Assembly: GCF_010548305.1 (NCBI RefSeq)
Contig: NZ_JAAGLV010000023.1
Span: 1 to 64,000 of the forward strand
Origin: Streptomyces sp. SID13031
GTDB lineage: Bacteria; Actinomycetota; Actinomycetes; Propionibacteriales; Kribbellaceae
Length of the DNA stretch: 64,000 bases
Direction: 5' to 3'
Shown: positions 25,057 to 33,832 of the stretch, one piece after another
Layout of the letters: each line of letters opens with the position of its first letter
Position numbering within the stretch: position 1 is the stretch's first letter
Position numbers and translations under genes: made by a program
Notes under the pieces: generated by a model
What the model was told of the DNA's origin: nothing
The model's input: only the letters and a program-made list of their open reading frames with translations
The model's database searches: none

Positions 25057-25800
25057 ATGACGATTACCGCGACGATGCGTACGACGTTCCGCGAGCAGGG
25101 CTTTGTGGTGGTTCCCGGGGTACTCACCGAGGAGCAGCTCGCGACCGGCCGGGCGCTGGTCGCGGTGGAGCTGGAGAAGAGCCCACCAGAGCCCGGGCAC
25201 GTCGGCTTCCATTTCGTCTGGCCGAGATTCGAGGACGGACCGCATCCGTTGCTCGACTTCTACCGGGAGACGGTCGCGCCGCTCGCGGCCGAGCTGGTAC
25301 GACCGGAGCTCGGCGTGGACGACCCGGACTTTGCTCAGGTCGCGACGACGATCCCGTCCTGGTCGCACCGGCCCGGAGCACCTCACGTCGACGGAGTGGC
25401 TTCGCTGCAGGAGGATGGTTCGCCGTACACGTTCTCGGTGCTGGCCGGCGTCTGGCTGAGCGATCAACTGGGGGAATACCAGGGCAACCTGCACGTCTGG
25501 CCGGGCACGCACCTGCGGTTCGGCGAGTACCTGGCCGAGCACGGCGCCGACGCCCTGGCCGAGTTGAACAAGGACACGACTGGCGCGCCGTACCCGAAGA
25601 TCGAGCTCGGTGAGCAGATCCAGACCTTCGGGACCGCAGGGAGCGTGCTGTTCGCGCACTATCTGCTCGGCCACAACATCGGTGGCAACACCGGGCCGGA
25701 TCGTCGCGAGACGATCTACTACCGGCTGCAGGCCCACGGGCACGGCGATCGCTGGCGTGACGTGATGGCCGACCCGCTGAGCGAGTTCAGGGCAGGTTGA
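25057..25800 (+). CDS. Phytanoyl-CoA dioxygenase (PhyH) family protein
   Basis: 247 residues. FREQGFVVVPGVLTEEQLATGRALV is the typical PhyH opening, PHVDG the Fe(II) HxD motif, HYLLGHNIGGNTGPDRRETIYYRL the distal His and the Arg that binds 2-oxoglutarate. Family members hydroxylate varied small molecules; substrate unknown. Its 3' end overlaps the convergent nuclease-like gene by 14 nt. Confidence 0.88.
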   Translation: MTITATMRTTFREQGFVVVPGVLTEEQLATGRALVAVELEKSPPEPGHVGFHFVWPRFEDGPHPLLDFYRETVAPLAAELVRPELGVDDPDFAQVATTIPSWSHRPGAPHVDGVASLQEDGSPYTFSVLAGVWLSDQLGEYQGNLHVWPGTHLRFGEYLAEHGADALAELNKDTTGAPYPKIELGEQIQTFGTAGSVLFAHYLLGHNIGGNTGPDRRETIYYRLQAHGHGDRWRDVMADPLSEFRAG

Positions 25801-26500
25801 GCTCGACCAGCATCGGCAAGTGATCTGACCCCGCCACCAGGTCCGCCCGGGTGACTCCCTCGATCGAATCCAGGGGGATCACCCGGCCGGCCAGGCCGGG
25901 TGACAAGTGGGCGCCATCGATGCGCTTGACTGGATTGTCCGAGTGGAACGTCGGGCCGGCGTCGACGCCGAGGTCCGTCAAACCCTCTGCCGCAAGGCGA
26001 TCCCAGACCGGGCCGCCCGGCTCCTCGTTGAGGTCGCCGACCAGCAGGTAGGGCAGGTTGAACGACTTGCAGCCGCGCAGCACCTGCTCCAGCTCGTGCT
26101 GCCGGCCGCGGATGTGCAGCCCGAGATGGCAGACCACCAACGCCAACTCGACCCCGCCAAGGGACGTCCGGCCGCCGACCGATCCACCGGCTAGCTGGGT
26201 CGCGATGAACCGGAAGCGACGGCGGACGAACGGCCGCCAGACCCTCCAGTGCAAGGGATCCACGACCTCGGTGCCCTTGGCAACCAAGATCGCGTTGCGC
26301 GCCGATGCGGCGACGTACCGGAGTCCGAACGTCGCCGCCATCGCCTCGCGTTTGCGTCGCGTCCCCCACCAGGTCGGTGCTTCCTGGACGAGCATTACGT
26401 CTGGCGCGCACGCCCGGACGACGCGAGCCAGCGCTTCGCGGTCATCCCCCCAGCGGTGCACGTTGTACGACAGCACCCGCATCGACGGGCCGTCGTTCAT
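25787..26500 (-). CDS. Endonuclease/exonuclease/phosphatase-family protein
   Basis: 237 residues. MRVLSYNVHRWGDDREALARVV, VMLVQEAP (catalytic Glu), VVCHLGLHIRGRQHELEQV, LLVGDLNEEPGG (D-x-N) and GSDHLPMLVEL (SDH) form the complete EEP catalytic set. The family covers Mg-dependent nucleases and phospholipid/inositol phosphatases; which one cannot be told. ATGA overlap (4 nt) with the ROK kinase gene upstream on the minus strand suggests a shared transcript. Confidence 0.9.
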   Translation of the reverse strand: MNDGPSMRVLSYNVHRWGDDREALARVVRACAPDVMLVQEAPTWWGTRRKREAMAATFGLRYVAASARNAILVAKGTEVVDPLHWRVWRPFVRRRFRFIATQLAGGSVGGRTSLGGVELALVVCHLGLHIRGRQHELEQVLRGCKSFNLPYLLVGDLNEEPGGPVWDRLAAEGLTDLGVDAGPTFHSDNPVKRIDGAHLSPGLAGRVIPLDSIEGVTRADLVAGSDHLPMLVELNLP

Positions 26501-27645
26501 GCCTCGGTGTCGCCGTTCAGCTCGGCGGACGCCGGTTCCTTCAGCGGAGTCTCGGCCGTCCGCATCCCTGTACGCCGGCCGACCGACTTGCGCGCGGCCC
26601 GCTCCAACCGGGTGGACCGCCCACTGCGCGCAGCGGCCGTCTTCGCCGTCACGGCAGTCGTCTTGACCCGCACTCGACGCAACCAGGTCGCCTCTTCGCG
26701 AGCCAAGTCAGCCGCACCGACCATGCCGGCTTCAGGGCCCAGTACTGCGCGCACGATCCGCGCCTCGGGCCGGAACCCGCGACCGGTCAACGTGCGCTTG
26801 AACGCCTCACGTGCCGGAGCGAGCAGCAACTCCCCCGCGTCCGACACACCCCCACCGATCACGAAGGTGCCCGGGTCGAGCGCGGCGGCCAGGTTGGCCA
26901 GGCCGATCCCGAGCCAGCGGCCGACATCCTCCAGGAGCTCGATCGCAACTGGATCGCCGTCCTTGGCCAGCCTGGTGACCATCGGCCCGTTGATCTTGCG
27001 CGGATCGCCATCGGCCGCGCGCAACAGGTTGTGCGCCACCGGCGAACCGGACAGCGCCAGCTCACGGGCCTCGCGGGTCAGCGAGTTGCCCGACGCGTAT
27101 TGCTCCCAGCAGCCACGGTTGCCGCACTCGCAACGATGCCCACCCGGTACGACCTGCATGTGCCCGAACTCGCCGGCGATACCGAACTTGCCGCGCTGCA
27201 GGGCGCCGTCGTTGAGGATCGCGCCGCCGATACCGGTACCGAGCGTGACGCAGACCAGATGGCTCTCGCCCTGCCCGCCGCCGAACCGCCACTCCGACCA
27301 GGCGGCCGCGTTCGCGTCGTTCTCGACCACCACGGGCAGCCCGAGGCGGCGCTCGACGGCGTCGCGCAGCGGCTCGTGCCGCCAGGCCAGGTGCGGTGCG
27401 AACAGGACGGACGAGCGGGTGCCGTCCACGAAGCCGGCCGCGCCGATCCCAACCGCGATCACGTCGTGCCGCGACTCGAGGTCGTGCACGATCTCGGCGA
27501 TCGCGTCCTCGGTCTCGCGTGGGTCCTTGGTGGGTGTGTCCCGGCGTACCCGGTCCAGGATGTTGCCCTCCGGGTCAACCACCCCGGCAGCCACCTTGGT
27601 GCCACCGATGTCGATCCCGATCGTCAACGCCTGCGTCAGAGCCAT
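26497..27645 (-). CDS. ROK-family glucokinase-like protein with basic C-terminal tail
   Basis: 382 residues. IGIDIGGTKVAAGVVD is the phosphate-binding ROK motif, ENDANAAAW the catalytic Asp region, LGTGIGGAIL the second, and GHRCECGNRGCWEQYASG the Zn-binding CxCGxxGC. About 320 residues form the usual kinase. An extra tail of ~60 residues rich in Arg/Lys/Thr/Ala (VRVKTTAVTAKTAAARSG) is unusual. Close relative of the gene at 27716; tandem copies are seen in several actinobacteria. Substrate probably glucose or an analogue, not proven. Confidence 0.9.
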   Translation of the reverse strand: MALTQALTIGIDIGGTKVAAGVVDPEGNILDRVRRDTPTKDPRETEDAIAEIVHDLESRHDVIAVGIGAAGFVDGTRSSVLFAPHLAWRHEPLRDAVERRLGLPVVVENDANAAAWSEWRFGGGQGESHLVCVTLGTGIGGAILNDGALQRGKFGIAGEFGHMQVVPGGHRCECGNRGCWEQYASGNSLTREARELALSGSPVAHNLLRAADGDPRKINGPMVTRLAKDGDPVAIELLEDVGRWLGIGLANLAAALDPGTFVIGGGVSDAGELLLAPAREAFKRTLTGRGFRPEARIVRAVLGPEAGMVGAADLAREEATWLRRVRVKTTAVTAKTAAARSGRSTRLERAARKSVGRRTGMRTAETPLKEPASAELNGDTEA

Positions 27646-27715
27646 GTCACGACCCTCCTGGTGAATCCCCCGGATTCCTTTGAAAGCCTACTCACTGCAG
27701 TTGAACCGACCCTGC

Positions 27716-28687
27716 TCAACGCTGCTTCTCCGGTGCCGGGGCAGGCTTGCGGGCGAGGTCGGCGGCGCCGATCAGGCCGGCGTCGTTGCCCAGCTCGGCC
27801 AGGCCGAAGGCCGGGTGCGGCCGGTTCGCCTTGGCCGGCAGGTTCTTCTCGAAGGCGACCTGAGCCGACTTCAGCAGCAGCTCCTTGGCCGCGCTCACGC
27901 CGCCACCGATCACGATCGTGCTCGGATCGAACAGCGTCGCGATACTGGCCAGCCCCTCGCCCAGCCAGCGGCCGAGGTCGTCCAGCAGCTCAACGGCGCA
28001 CGGGTCTCCCGACGCCGCGGCGTGAGTGATCATCGGCCCATCCAGCTCGGCCGGATCCGTGATCCCGCAAACGCTCAGCATCTGCGCCGCCGCCAGCGAA
28101 CCAGACTCGGCCTGCGCACGCCCCTCACGGACCAGCGCGCGCCCCGACGCGTACTGCTCCCAGCACCCACGAGCACCACAACCACACCGATGCCCACCCG
28201 GCACTACCCGCATGTGCCCGAGCTCGGCCGCAACCCCGTGCGCGCCGCGCAGCAGCTCGCCCTCGATCACCACGCCGCCACCGATCCCGGTGCCGACGGT
28301 CAGGCAGACCATGTGCTCGACGTTCTTCGCGGCGCCGAAGGCGAACTCGCCCCAAGCGGCCGCGTTGGCGTCGTTCTCCACCACCACAGGGATCTTGAGC
28401 GCGTCGGCCACCCGCGCGCCGAGCGGCTCGTCCCGCCAGGCCAGGTTCGGCGCGAACAGCACGGTCGAACGGTCCGACGAGACGAATCCGGCAGCGCCGA
28501 TCCCGACCGCCTCGATCTCGTGGTCCTTGATCAGCTCGGCGGCGGCGTCGATGATCGCCTGCGCCGTCGCGTCCACCGACTCGGCCGGGGTGTCGCGGTG
28601 CGTGCGCGCGATGATCGTGCCGTCCGCGTCGACGACGCCTGCGGCGATCTTGGTCCCGCCGACGTCGATGCCGATGCTCAATCCCAT
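27716..28687 (-). CDS. glk: ROK-family glucokinase
   Basis: 323 residues, the usual size of actinobacterial ATP-glucokinases (GlkA), which make glucose 6-phosphate in the cytoplasm. LSIGIDVGGTKIAAGVVDADG, ENDANAAAWGEF, TVGTGIGGGVVIEGE and GHRCGCGARGCWEQYASG (Zn motif) are all present, and the ExGH (AELGHM) motif marks glucokinase. It overlaps the 28678 gene by 10 nt. Tandem with the second ROK gene downstream. Confidence 0.92.
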   Translation of the reverse strand: MGLSIGIDVGGTKIAAGVVDADGTIIARTHRDTPAESVDATAQAIIDAAAELIKDHEIEAVGIGAAGFVSSDRSTVLFAPNLAWRDEPLGARVADALKIPVVVENDANAAAWGEFAFGAAKNVEHMVCLTVGTGIGGGVVIEGELLRGAHGVAAELGHMRVVPGGHRCGCGARGCWEQYASGRALVREGRAQAESGSLAAAQMLSVCGITDPAELDGPMITHAAASGDPCAVELLDDLGRWLGEGLASIATLFDPSTIVIGGGVSAAKELLLKSAQVAFEKNLPAKANRPHPAFGLAELGNDAGLIGAADLARKPAPAPEKQR

Positions 28688-29181
28688 GGTTCGGGGTCCT
28701 CACTCACGTCGATCCGGTCCACCCGGGACCGGGCCGGCTGTTCGGGTTCCTGTGCCTTGGCGGTCCGCGACTCTGCGTCCTCCCGGGCCTGCCGCGCGGC
28801 TTCCGCGGCAGCTTCCAGCAGCGACCGTACCGATCCCAGTACGCCGGCCGCCGCCGTCGACAGTTGCTCGATCGTCTCCGGGCTGGTGGTCCGCACCTTC
28901 GCGATCAGCTGGCAGACCGGGCACCACTGGCACTCGGGCCCGCCGCTGCGCGCAGTACCGTGCTCGTGCGGTCCAGCGTCTTCCGCTGCAGCGTCTACTG
29001 GCTCGCTGTCCTCCGGTACCGCGTCCTGCTCCGGTACTGCGTCCTGCTCCCGTACTGCGTGGTCCGGCGCCTCGTCGGCCGCCGGAGCCGGGCGGGGCTC
29101 GTCGTGCCGGGCTGCCTGCTGGAGCACTGCGAAGAGCTTCGCCGCCTCCTCCGCGACCGACCCCACGGGCTCCCTGCTCAT
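28678..29181 (-). CDS. DUF5304-like Cys-motif protein
   Basis: 167 residues. A Pro/Ala/Glu-rich middle with the imperfect repeat EQDAVPEQDAVPEDSEP leads to CQWCPVCQLIAKVRTTSPETIEQLSTAAAGVL, a CxxCPxC motif followed by a helix. The conserved core is typical of an actinobacterial protein family of unknown function found next to ArsA-type ATPase and glucokinase genes. The CxxCxxC may bind a metal or form disulfides. It overlaps neighbours on both sides by 4-10 nt, so it belongs to one operon with them. Confidence 0.75.
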   Translation of the reverse strand: MSREPVGSVAEEAAKLFAVLQQAARHDEPRPAPAADEAPDHAVREQDAVPEQDAVPEDSEPVDAAAEDAGPHEHGTARSGGPECQWCPVCQLIAKVRTTSPETIEQLSTAAAGVLGSVRSLLEAAAEAARQAREDAESRTAKAQEPEQPARSRVDRIDVSEDPEPWD

Positions 29182-30491
29182 CTGGTGCCCTCCGAGATCG
29201 CCGTCGGCTCACTGTCGAACTGGCTCATCTGCTCGCGGATCTCCTGTGCCAGGCCCTCGACCGAGTCCGCCGAACCGTTCACCGGCGGCAGCTCAGCAGC
29301 CCGCGGCAACGGCTCGCGCGGCGCGAAGCGCACCTGCAGGCGGCCGTCGTCCAGCCTGGCGCCGGCGACGACGCCACGCGCCAGCGCGGCCGGCAACGGG
29401 ATCACTCGCCGGTACGAGCCGACCGTGATGATCAGCTCGTCACCGTGCCGGGCCAGCTCCAGGTCGTTCGCCGATGCGAGCGGCAGCGGCATGGTCAGCG
29501 TGTAGGTGCGGCCGTCGGTGTCGATATGCCGATCCACCCACAGCGAGGTCTCGTCGGTGGCCCGGCTGAACGGGTCGTCCTTGCCGTACATCTCGACCGC
29601 GAACGCCGCGAGCTCCTCGACGCCGACCGGCTCGCAGGCGCGGTACGGCGACTCCCAGATCGGCAGCGGGCGGAACGAGTCGGCGACATCGTCGAGGATC
29701 CCCCGCTGGGCGGCGACCCATTGGCGTCGCCAGTTGTCGGCGCCGGCGGCCGGGAAGACCCGGTTCGCGATGACGCCGTCCACGCGGTAGCCGTACAGAG
29801 ACAGAGTCGTGAGCGAGCGGCGAGCCTCGGCGACCACGACGGCTTCGGGGGTCAGTACAAGTCGTACTGAAGCGTCCGGGCCGGTCAGCAGTGTGCGGAT
29901 GTCGGCCAGGTCGCGCTGCAGGCGGCGCAACGCGTCGAAGACGGTGTCATCGGGCATCGGCAGCCCGGACGCCTTGCTGAGCAACGGCCGGAAGGTGCGG
30001 ATGACCTTGCGCTCGGCGTTGAAGATGCGATCCATGTACCAGCTGAGTGCCTCCGGCAGCGCGAGCAGCCGCAGCGTCTCGGCGGTCGGCGCACAGTCGA
30101 CGACGATCACGTCCCAGCGGCCGGACCGGACGTGGTCGCGCACCTCGAGCAGCGCGAGCACCTCCACCGCGCCCGGCAGCACGGTCAGCTCCTCGGCCTC
30201 GATCGGGTCGACGCCGATCACACTCAGCACCGAGCGCAGGTACGCCTGGATGTCACCCCAGGACCGCTCGAACCGGCGCTGCGCGTCGATCTGCTGCACG
30301 AACAGCAGGTCGTCGACCTCGGTCGGCTCACCGCCGGCCTCGCTGTCGAACGCGTCCGACAGGGAGTGCGCGGCATCGGTGGACAGCACCAAGGTGCGCA
30401 GCCCGCGCAAGGCAGCGAGCGTGGCGGTACCAGCGGCTGAGGTGGTCTTCCCCACGCCGCCTTTACCTGTGTACAGCAGAACCCGAGTCAC
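29178..30491 (-). CDS. ArsA/GET3-type P-loop ATPase
   Basis: 437 residues. GKGGVGKTT (residues 9-17) is the deviant Walker A of ArsA/GET3; LVLSTDAAHSLSDAF carries the switch I Asp; VIVVDCAPTAETLRLLALPEAL is the switch II region. The C-terminal part has a small beta domain (YTLTMPLPLASANDLELARHGDELIITVGSYRR), resembling the HSP20-like domain of actinobacterial ArsA homologues. Function in the cell is unknown; membrane-protein targeting or a metabolic role are guesses. ATGA overlap with the DUF5304-like gene; the SRPBCC gene ends 4 nt upstream. Confidence 0.9.
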   Translation of the reverse strand: MTRVLLYTGKGGVGKTTSAAGTATLAALRGLRTLVLSTDAAHSLSDAFDSEAGGEPTEVDDLLFVQQIDAQRRFERSWGDIQAYLRSVLSVIGVDPIEAEELTVLPGAVEVLALLEVRDHVRSGRWDVIVVDCAPTAETLRLLALPEALSWYMDRIFNAERKVIRTFRPLLSKASGLPMPDDTVFDALRRLQRDLADIRTLLTGPDASVRLVLTPEAVVVAEARRSLTTLSLYGYRVDGVIANRVFPAAGADNWRRQWVAAQRGILDDVADSFRPLPIWESPYRACEPVGVEELAAFAVEMYGKDDPFSRATDETSLWVDRHIDTDGRTYTLTMPLPLASANDLELARHGDELIITVGSYRRVIPLPAALARGVVAGARLDDGRLQVRFAPREPLPRAAELPPVNGSADSVEGLAQEIREQMSQFDSEPTAISEGTR

Positions 30492-30495
30492 TTGA

Positions 30496-31362
30496 TCAGG
30501 ACTCGACGCGCTTCTTGAGCCCCTTCAGGGCTGTGTCGATGATGACCTTCTCGGCCTTGCGCTTGAGCAGGCCGATCATCGGGATCGCCACGTCGACGGC
30601 CAGCCGGTACGTCACCTCGGTGCCCTGGTCGCCCAGGTCACGCAGTACGTAGGAGCCGTCCATCCCCTTGACCATCTTGGCCTGGACGAGGGTCCAGTTG
30701 ACCTCGTTGCGGGACCAGACGTAGTCCAGCGTGTACTCGTCGGAGATCGCGCCGGCGTCCACCTTGAACCGGACCTGTTTCGGCCGGCCCGCCTCGTCGG
30801 TGGACAGCACCTGGGTCTCCCGCATCGAGTCGGCCCATTCCGGATACGCCTCGAAGTCCGCGATCACCGCCATGATCGCCTTCGGGGTCGCGTTCACGAC
30901 GATGGTCGAGGTGGTCTGCTCTGCCATCGATTCACCTCTTCGCTGCCGGGACGGGTTCTCCACGCGAGAGACTATCGCGGGTTCGGCGCCCGGCCCGCCC
31001 TCGCCCGCGGCGCGGCCGTTTTCGAGTTCGTCCTTCAGCCGCCAGATGTGCTCCCGGTACTGCGCGACGTACCGCTCCCGGAGCCGGCGCAACCGGCGTG
31101 GACCGGCCGCCCGGCGGGGATCCACCCGCAGGTACCAGTGCACGACGACTCCGTCGCGGACCTGCTCGAGCCACCACTCCGCAGTACCGATCGCTGCTCC
31201 GGTGACCGCCCACCTGACGCCCTCGATGCCGCGCCGCTCCGACGGGGTCAGGGTCAGATCGGGCCACCACTCGCGCCAGAGGGTGTCCTCACAGAGCCGC
31301 TGGGCGACGTAGGCTGGATCTGCAACGACCAAGTCGTCGCAACTGATGTCGAGCGCCGGCAT
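30496..31362 (-). CDS. Double SRPBCC (START-like) protein, possibly two products
   Basis: A single frame of 288 residues carries two SRPBCC/polyketide-cyclase domains. The first (~1-115) is MPALDISCDDLVVADPAYVAQRLCEDT... with WWPDLTLTPSER; the second begins MAEQTTSTIVVNATPKAIMAVIADFEAYPEWADSM. They are joined by a disordered linker. ATG 30927, opening domain 2, follows AGAGGTGA at a proper spacing, so domain 2 may also be made alone. In many relatives the two are separate genes; here no stop lies between. SRPBCC proteins bind hydrophobic ligands; ligand unknown. Confidence 0.8.
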   Translation of the reverse strand: MPALDISCDDLVVADPAYVAQRLCEDTLWREWWPDLTLTPSERRGIEGVRWAVTGAAIGTAEWWLEQVRDGVVVHWYLRVDPRRAAGPRRLRRLRERYVAQYREHIWRLKDELENGRAAGEGGPGAEPAIVSRVENPSRQRRGESMAEQTTSTIVVNATPKAIMAVIADFEAYPEWADSMRETQVLSTDEAGRPKQVRFKVDAGAISDEYTLDYVWSRNEVNWTLVQAKMVKGMDGSYVLRDLGDQGTEVTYRLAVDVAIPMIGLLKRKAEKVIIDTALKGLKKRVES

Positions 31363-31489
31363 GCGTTAGTCCTGGGGTCTGTGTCCTGTGGGTCACATTA
31401 ATCTGGCTACTTGCGGGTAGGTGACTGTAGCGTGCGCCGGAGTCGACCCTGTCTTGACTGACACAGCGTGACTGACTGAGGAGACGCGG

Positions 31490-33283
31490 ATGCGCGAGTA
31501 CACCACCCCTACTGTGATCGAGCCGCCGACGATCGGCGGCCTGAGCGATCCCGTCTGGGCGAACGCGTCCTCCCATCCTGACACCGCGGTGTTCAGCCGC
31601 CGGGTCGAGGGCGGCGGCTGGCTCGATATCACCGCGGCCGAGTTCGCCCACCAGGTGGGCGGGGTGGCGAAGGGCCTGATCGCGGCCGGCGTCAAGCACG
31701 GCGACCGGGTCGCCCTGCTGAGCGCCACGCGGTACGAGTGGACGCTGATCGACTACGCGATCTGGAGCATCGGCGCGGCCACCGTGCCGATCTACGAGAC
31801 CTCGTCGGCGTCACAGATCCAGTGGATCCTGACCGACTCCGAGGCCGTCGTGGCGATCGTCGAGAACGCCGCGCACGGCGCCGTCGTCGAATCCGCCCGG
31901 GCCGAGGCGCCCGCGCTGCAGGAGGTCTGGCAGATCGAGGCGGCCGCCGTCGACCAGCTCACGGTCCTCGGGCAGGAGATCTCCGACGCCGAGCTGGACA
32001 AGCGGCGGACGGCGATCGTCCCCGGTGATCTCTCGACGCTGATCTACACCTCCGGTACGACCGGCCGGCCCAAGGGCTGCAAGCTCAGCCACGCCAACTT
32101 CATGGACGAGCTCGGCACCGCGACGAAGATCCTCCCCGATCTGTTCCGGCTGACCGGCGCATCCACGCTGCTGTTCCTGCCGCTGGCGCACGTGTTCGCC
32201 CGGATCATCCAGGTCGGCTGCGTGATGATGCGGGTCAAGGTCGCGCACACCGCCGACGTGAAGAACCTGGTCGCGGACCTCGGGTCGTTCAAACCGACCT
32301 TCATCCTCAGCGTTCCACGGGTGTTCGAGAAGGTGTTCAACACCGCCTCGCAGACCGCGCACGCGGGCGGCAAGGGCAAGATCTTCGACGCCGCCGCCGA
32401 CACGGCGATCGCCTACTCGCAGGCGCTGGACAAGGGCGGTGCGGGCTTCGGGCTGAAGGCCAAACACGCCCTGTACGACAAGCTCGTCTACGGCAAGCTG
32501 CGCAACGTGCTCGGCGGCAACGTCGACTACGCCGTCTCGGGTGGAGCGCCGCTGGGCGACCGCCTCGGACACTTCTTCCGCGGTATCGGCGTACCGGTAC
32601 TGGAGGGCTACGGCCTGACCGAGACCACGGCCGCCCTGGCCGTGAACCTGCCCGGCGACATCCGCATCGGCACGGTCGGCAAGCCGCTGCCTGGTGTGAC
32701 AGTGGGGGTCGCCGATGACGGCGAGCTCTGCTTCAAGGGCGGCCAGGTCATGCTCGGCTACTGGAAGAACGACGAGGCGACGGCCGCGGCGATCGACGCC
32801 GACGGCTGGTTCCACACCGGTGACATCGGCGAGTTCGACGCCGACGGGTTCGTCAAGATCACCGGCCGGAAGAAGGAGATCCTGGTCACGGCGGGCGGCA
32901 AGAACGTGGCCCCCGCAGTACTGGAGGACCGGATCCGCCTGCACCCGCTGGTCAGCCAATGCATGGTCGTCGGCGACGGCAAACCCTTCATCGCCGCCCT
33001 CGTCACGATCGACCCGGAGACGATCCCGGCTTGGGCCGCGAAACACGGCAAACCGAACGACATGTCGATCCTGGTGGACGACAAAGACCTGATCGCCGAG
33101 ATCCAGAAGGCCATTGACGAAGCCAACGCGACCGTCTCCAAGGCCGAGGCCATCAAGAAGTTCGCCCTCCTGCCAACCGACTGGACCCAGGAAAACGGCG
33201 AACTCTCCCTCAAACTCTCCCTCCGCCGCCACATCGTCATGAAGAAGCACGAAGCAGACGTCGAGGCGCTCTACACCAAGTAA
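31490..33283 (+). CDS. Long-chain-fatty-acid-CoA ligase (FadD15-like)
   Basis: 597 residues, full length. TLIYTSGTTGRPKGCKLSHANF (AMP-binding loop), LPLAHVFARI, EGYGLTETTAALAVN, LCFKGGQVMLGYWKN, GWFHTGDIGEFDADGFVKITGRKKEILVTAGGKNVAP and the C-terminal GELSLKLSLRR form the complete acyl-adenylating fold. It activates fatty acids to acyl-CoA via an acyl-AMP. GAGGAG precedes ATG 31490. It is divergent from the SRPBCC-ArsA group by 127 bp, a common pairing in actinobacteria. The 3' end overlaps the convergent hydrolase by 13 nt. Confidence 0.94.
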   Translation: MREYTTPTVIEPPTIGGLSDPVWANASSHPDTAVFSRRVEGGGWLDITAAEFAHQVGGVAKGLIAAGVKHGDRVALLSATRYEWTLIDYAIWSIGAATVPIYETSSASQIQWILTDSEAVVAIVENAAHGAVVESARAEAPALQEVWQIEAAAVDQLTVLGQEISDAELDKRRTAIVPGDLSTLIYTSGTTGRPKGCKLSHANFMDELGTATKILPDLFRLTGASTLLFLPLAHVFARIIQVGCVMMRVKVAHTADVKNLVADLGSFKPTFILSVPRVFEKVFNTASQTAHAGGKGKIFDAAADTAIAYSQALDKGGAGFGLKAKHALYDKLVYGKLRNVLGGNVDYAVSGGAPLGDRLGHFFRGIGVPVLEGYGLTETTAALAVNLPGDIRIGTVGKPLPGVTVGVADDGELCFKGGQVMLGYWKNDEATAAAIDADGWFHTGDIGEFDADGFVKITGRKKEILVTAGGKNVAPAVLEDRIRLHPLVSQCMVVGDGKPFIAALVTIDPETIPAWAAKHGKPNDMSILVDDKDLIAEIQKAIDEANATVSKAEAIKKFALLPTDWTQENGELSLKLSLRRHIVMKKHEADVEALYTK

Positions 33284-33825
33284 TTGCTGAAGCGGACCTC
33301 GGCGGCGTGCTCGACTCTTTCCAGCTCGTTGCCGAGGGCCCATTCGGCCACTCGGGAGACGGTCTCGGCGGGGATGGCTGCGGTGGTTGCCGTGGCGGGG
33401 ATGCCGGTGGTGGTGTGGGCGTCGTGAGGGAGTACTACGCGCAGGCCGCGACCCAGCGCGGTACGGGCTGTTGCGCTGACGCACATCTCGGACATCAGGC
33501 CGCAGAGCGCCAGGGACTGGATGTGGTGGGTGGCGATCAGGTCGGTGAGTGGGGTGCCGGCGAAAGAATCGTCCTGTTGTTTGCGGATGACTTGTTCGTG
33601 GTTGCCCGGCTCGAAGGTGAAGTGAAGGTCCCAGCCTGGTCCGCCTGGCTCATCGGCGGTTCCGGAGGCGCCGTCGTTCTGGACGTGGACGATCAGTGCG
33701 CCGGCTGCTCGTGCCTTTGCCAGTAGGTCGCCGGCTCGGTCGAGCAGTCGCGCTGACTCGGGTACGGCGGCGATGCTGCCCTTCTGGAGGTCGATGAGAA
33801 GCAGGGCGTCGACGGGTTCGGGCAT
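33271..33825 (-). CDS. Isochorismatase-like cysteine hydrolase
   Basis: 184 residues from ATG 33825. DALLLIDLQKG holds the catalytic Asp, IRKQQDDSFAGTPLTDLI the Lys region, and LALCGLMSEMCVSATARTAL the nucleophile Cys with its cis-peptide neighbour. The isochorismatase superfamily hydrolyses amides and enol-ethers (nicotinamidase, N-carbamoylsarcosine amidase and others); substrate unknown. The ECF sigma gene ends 7 nt upstream on the same strand. Confidence 0.9.
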   Translation of the reverse strand: MPEPVDALLLIDLQKGSIAAVPESARLLDRAGDLLAKARAAGALIVHVQNDGASGTADEPGGPGWDLHFTFEPGNHEQVIRKQQDDSFAGTPLTDLIATHHIQSLALCGLMSEMCVSATARTALGRGLRVVLPHDAHTTTGIPATATTAAIPAETVSRVAEWALGNELERVEHAAEVRFSNYLV

Positions 33826-33832
33826 GTCGTGA

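Noticed and set aside
31456-31476. Direct repeat GACTGAC twice, 14 bp apart, before the acyl-CoA ligase gene
   Set aside because: Too short and no partner site found except a single TGACTGACAC before 60049; could be chance.
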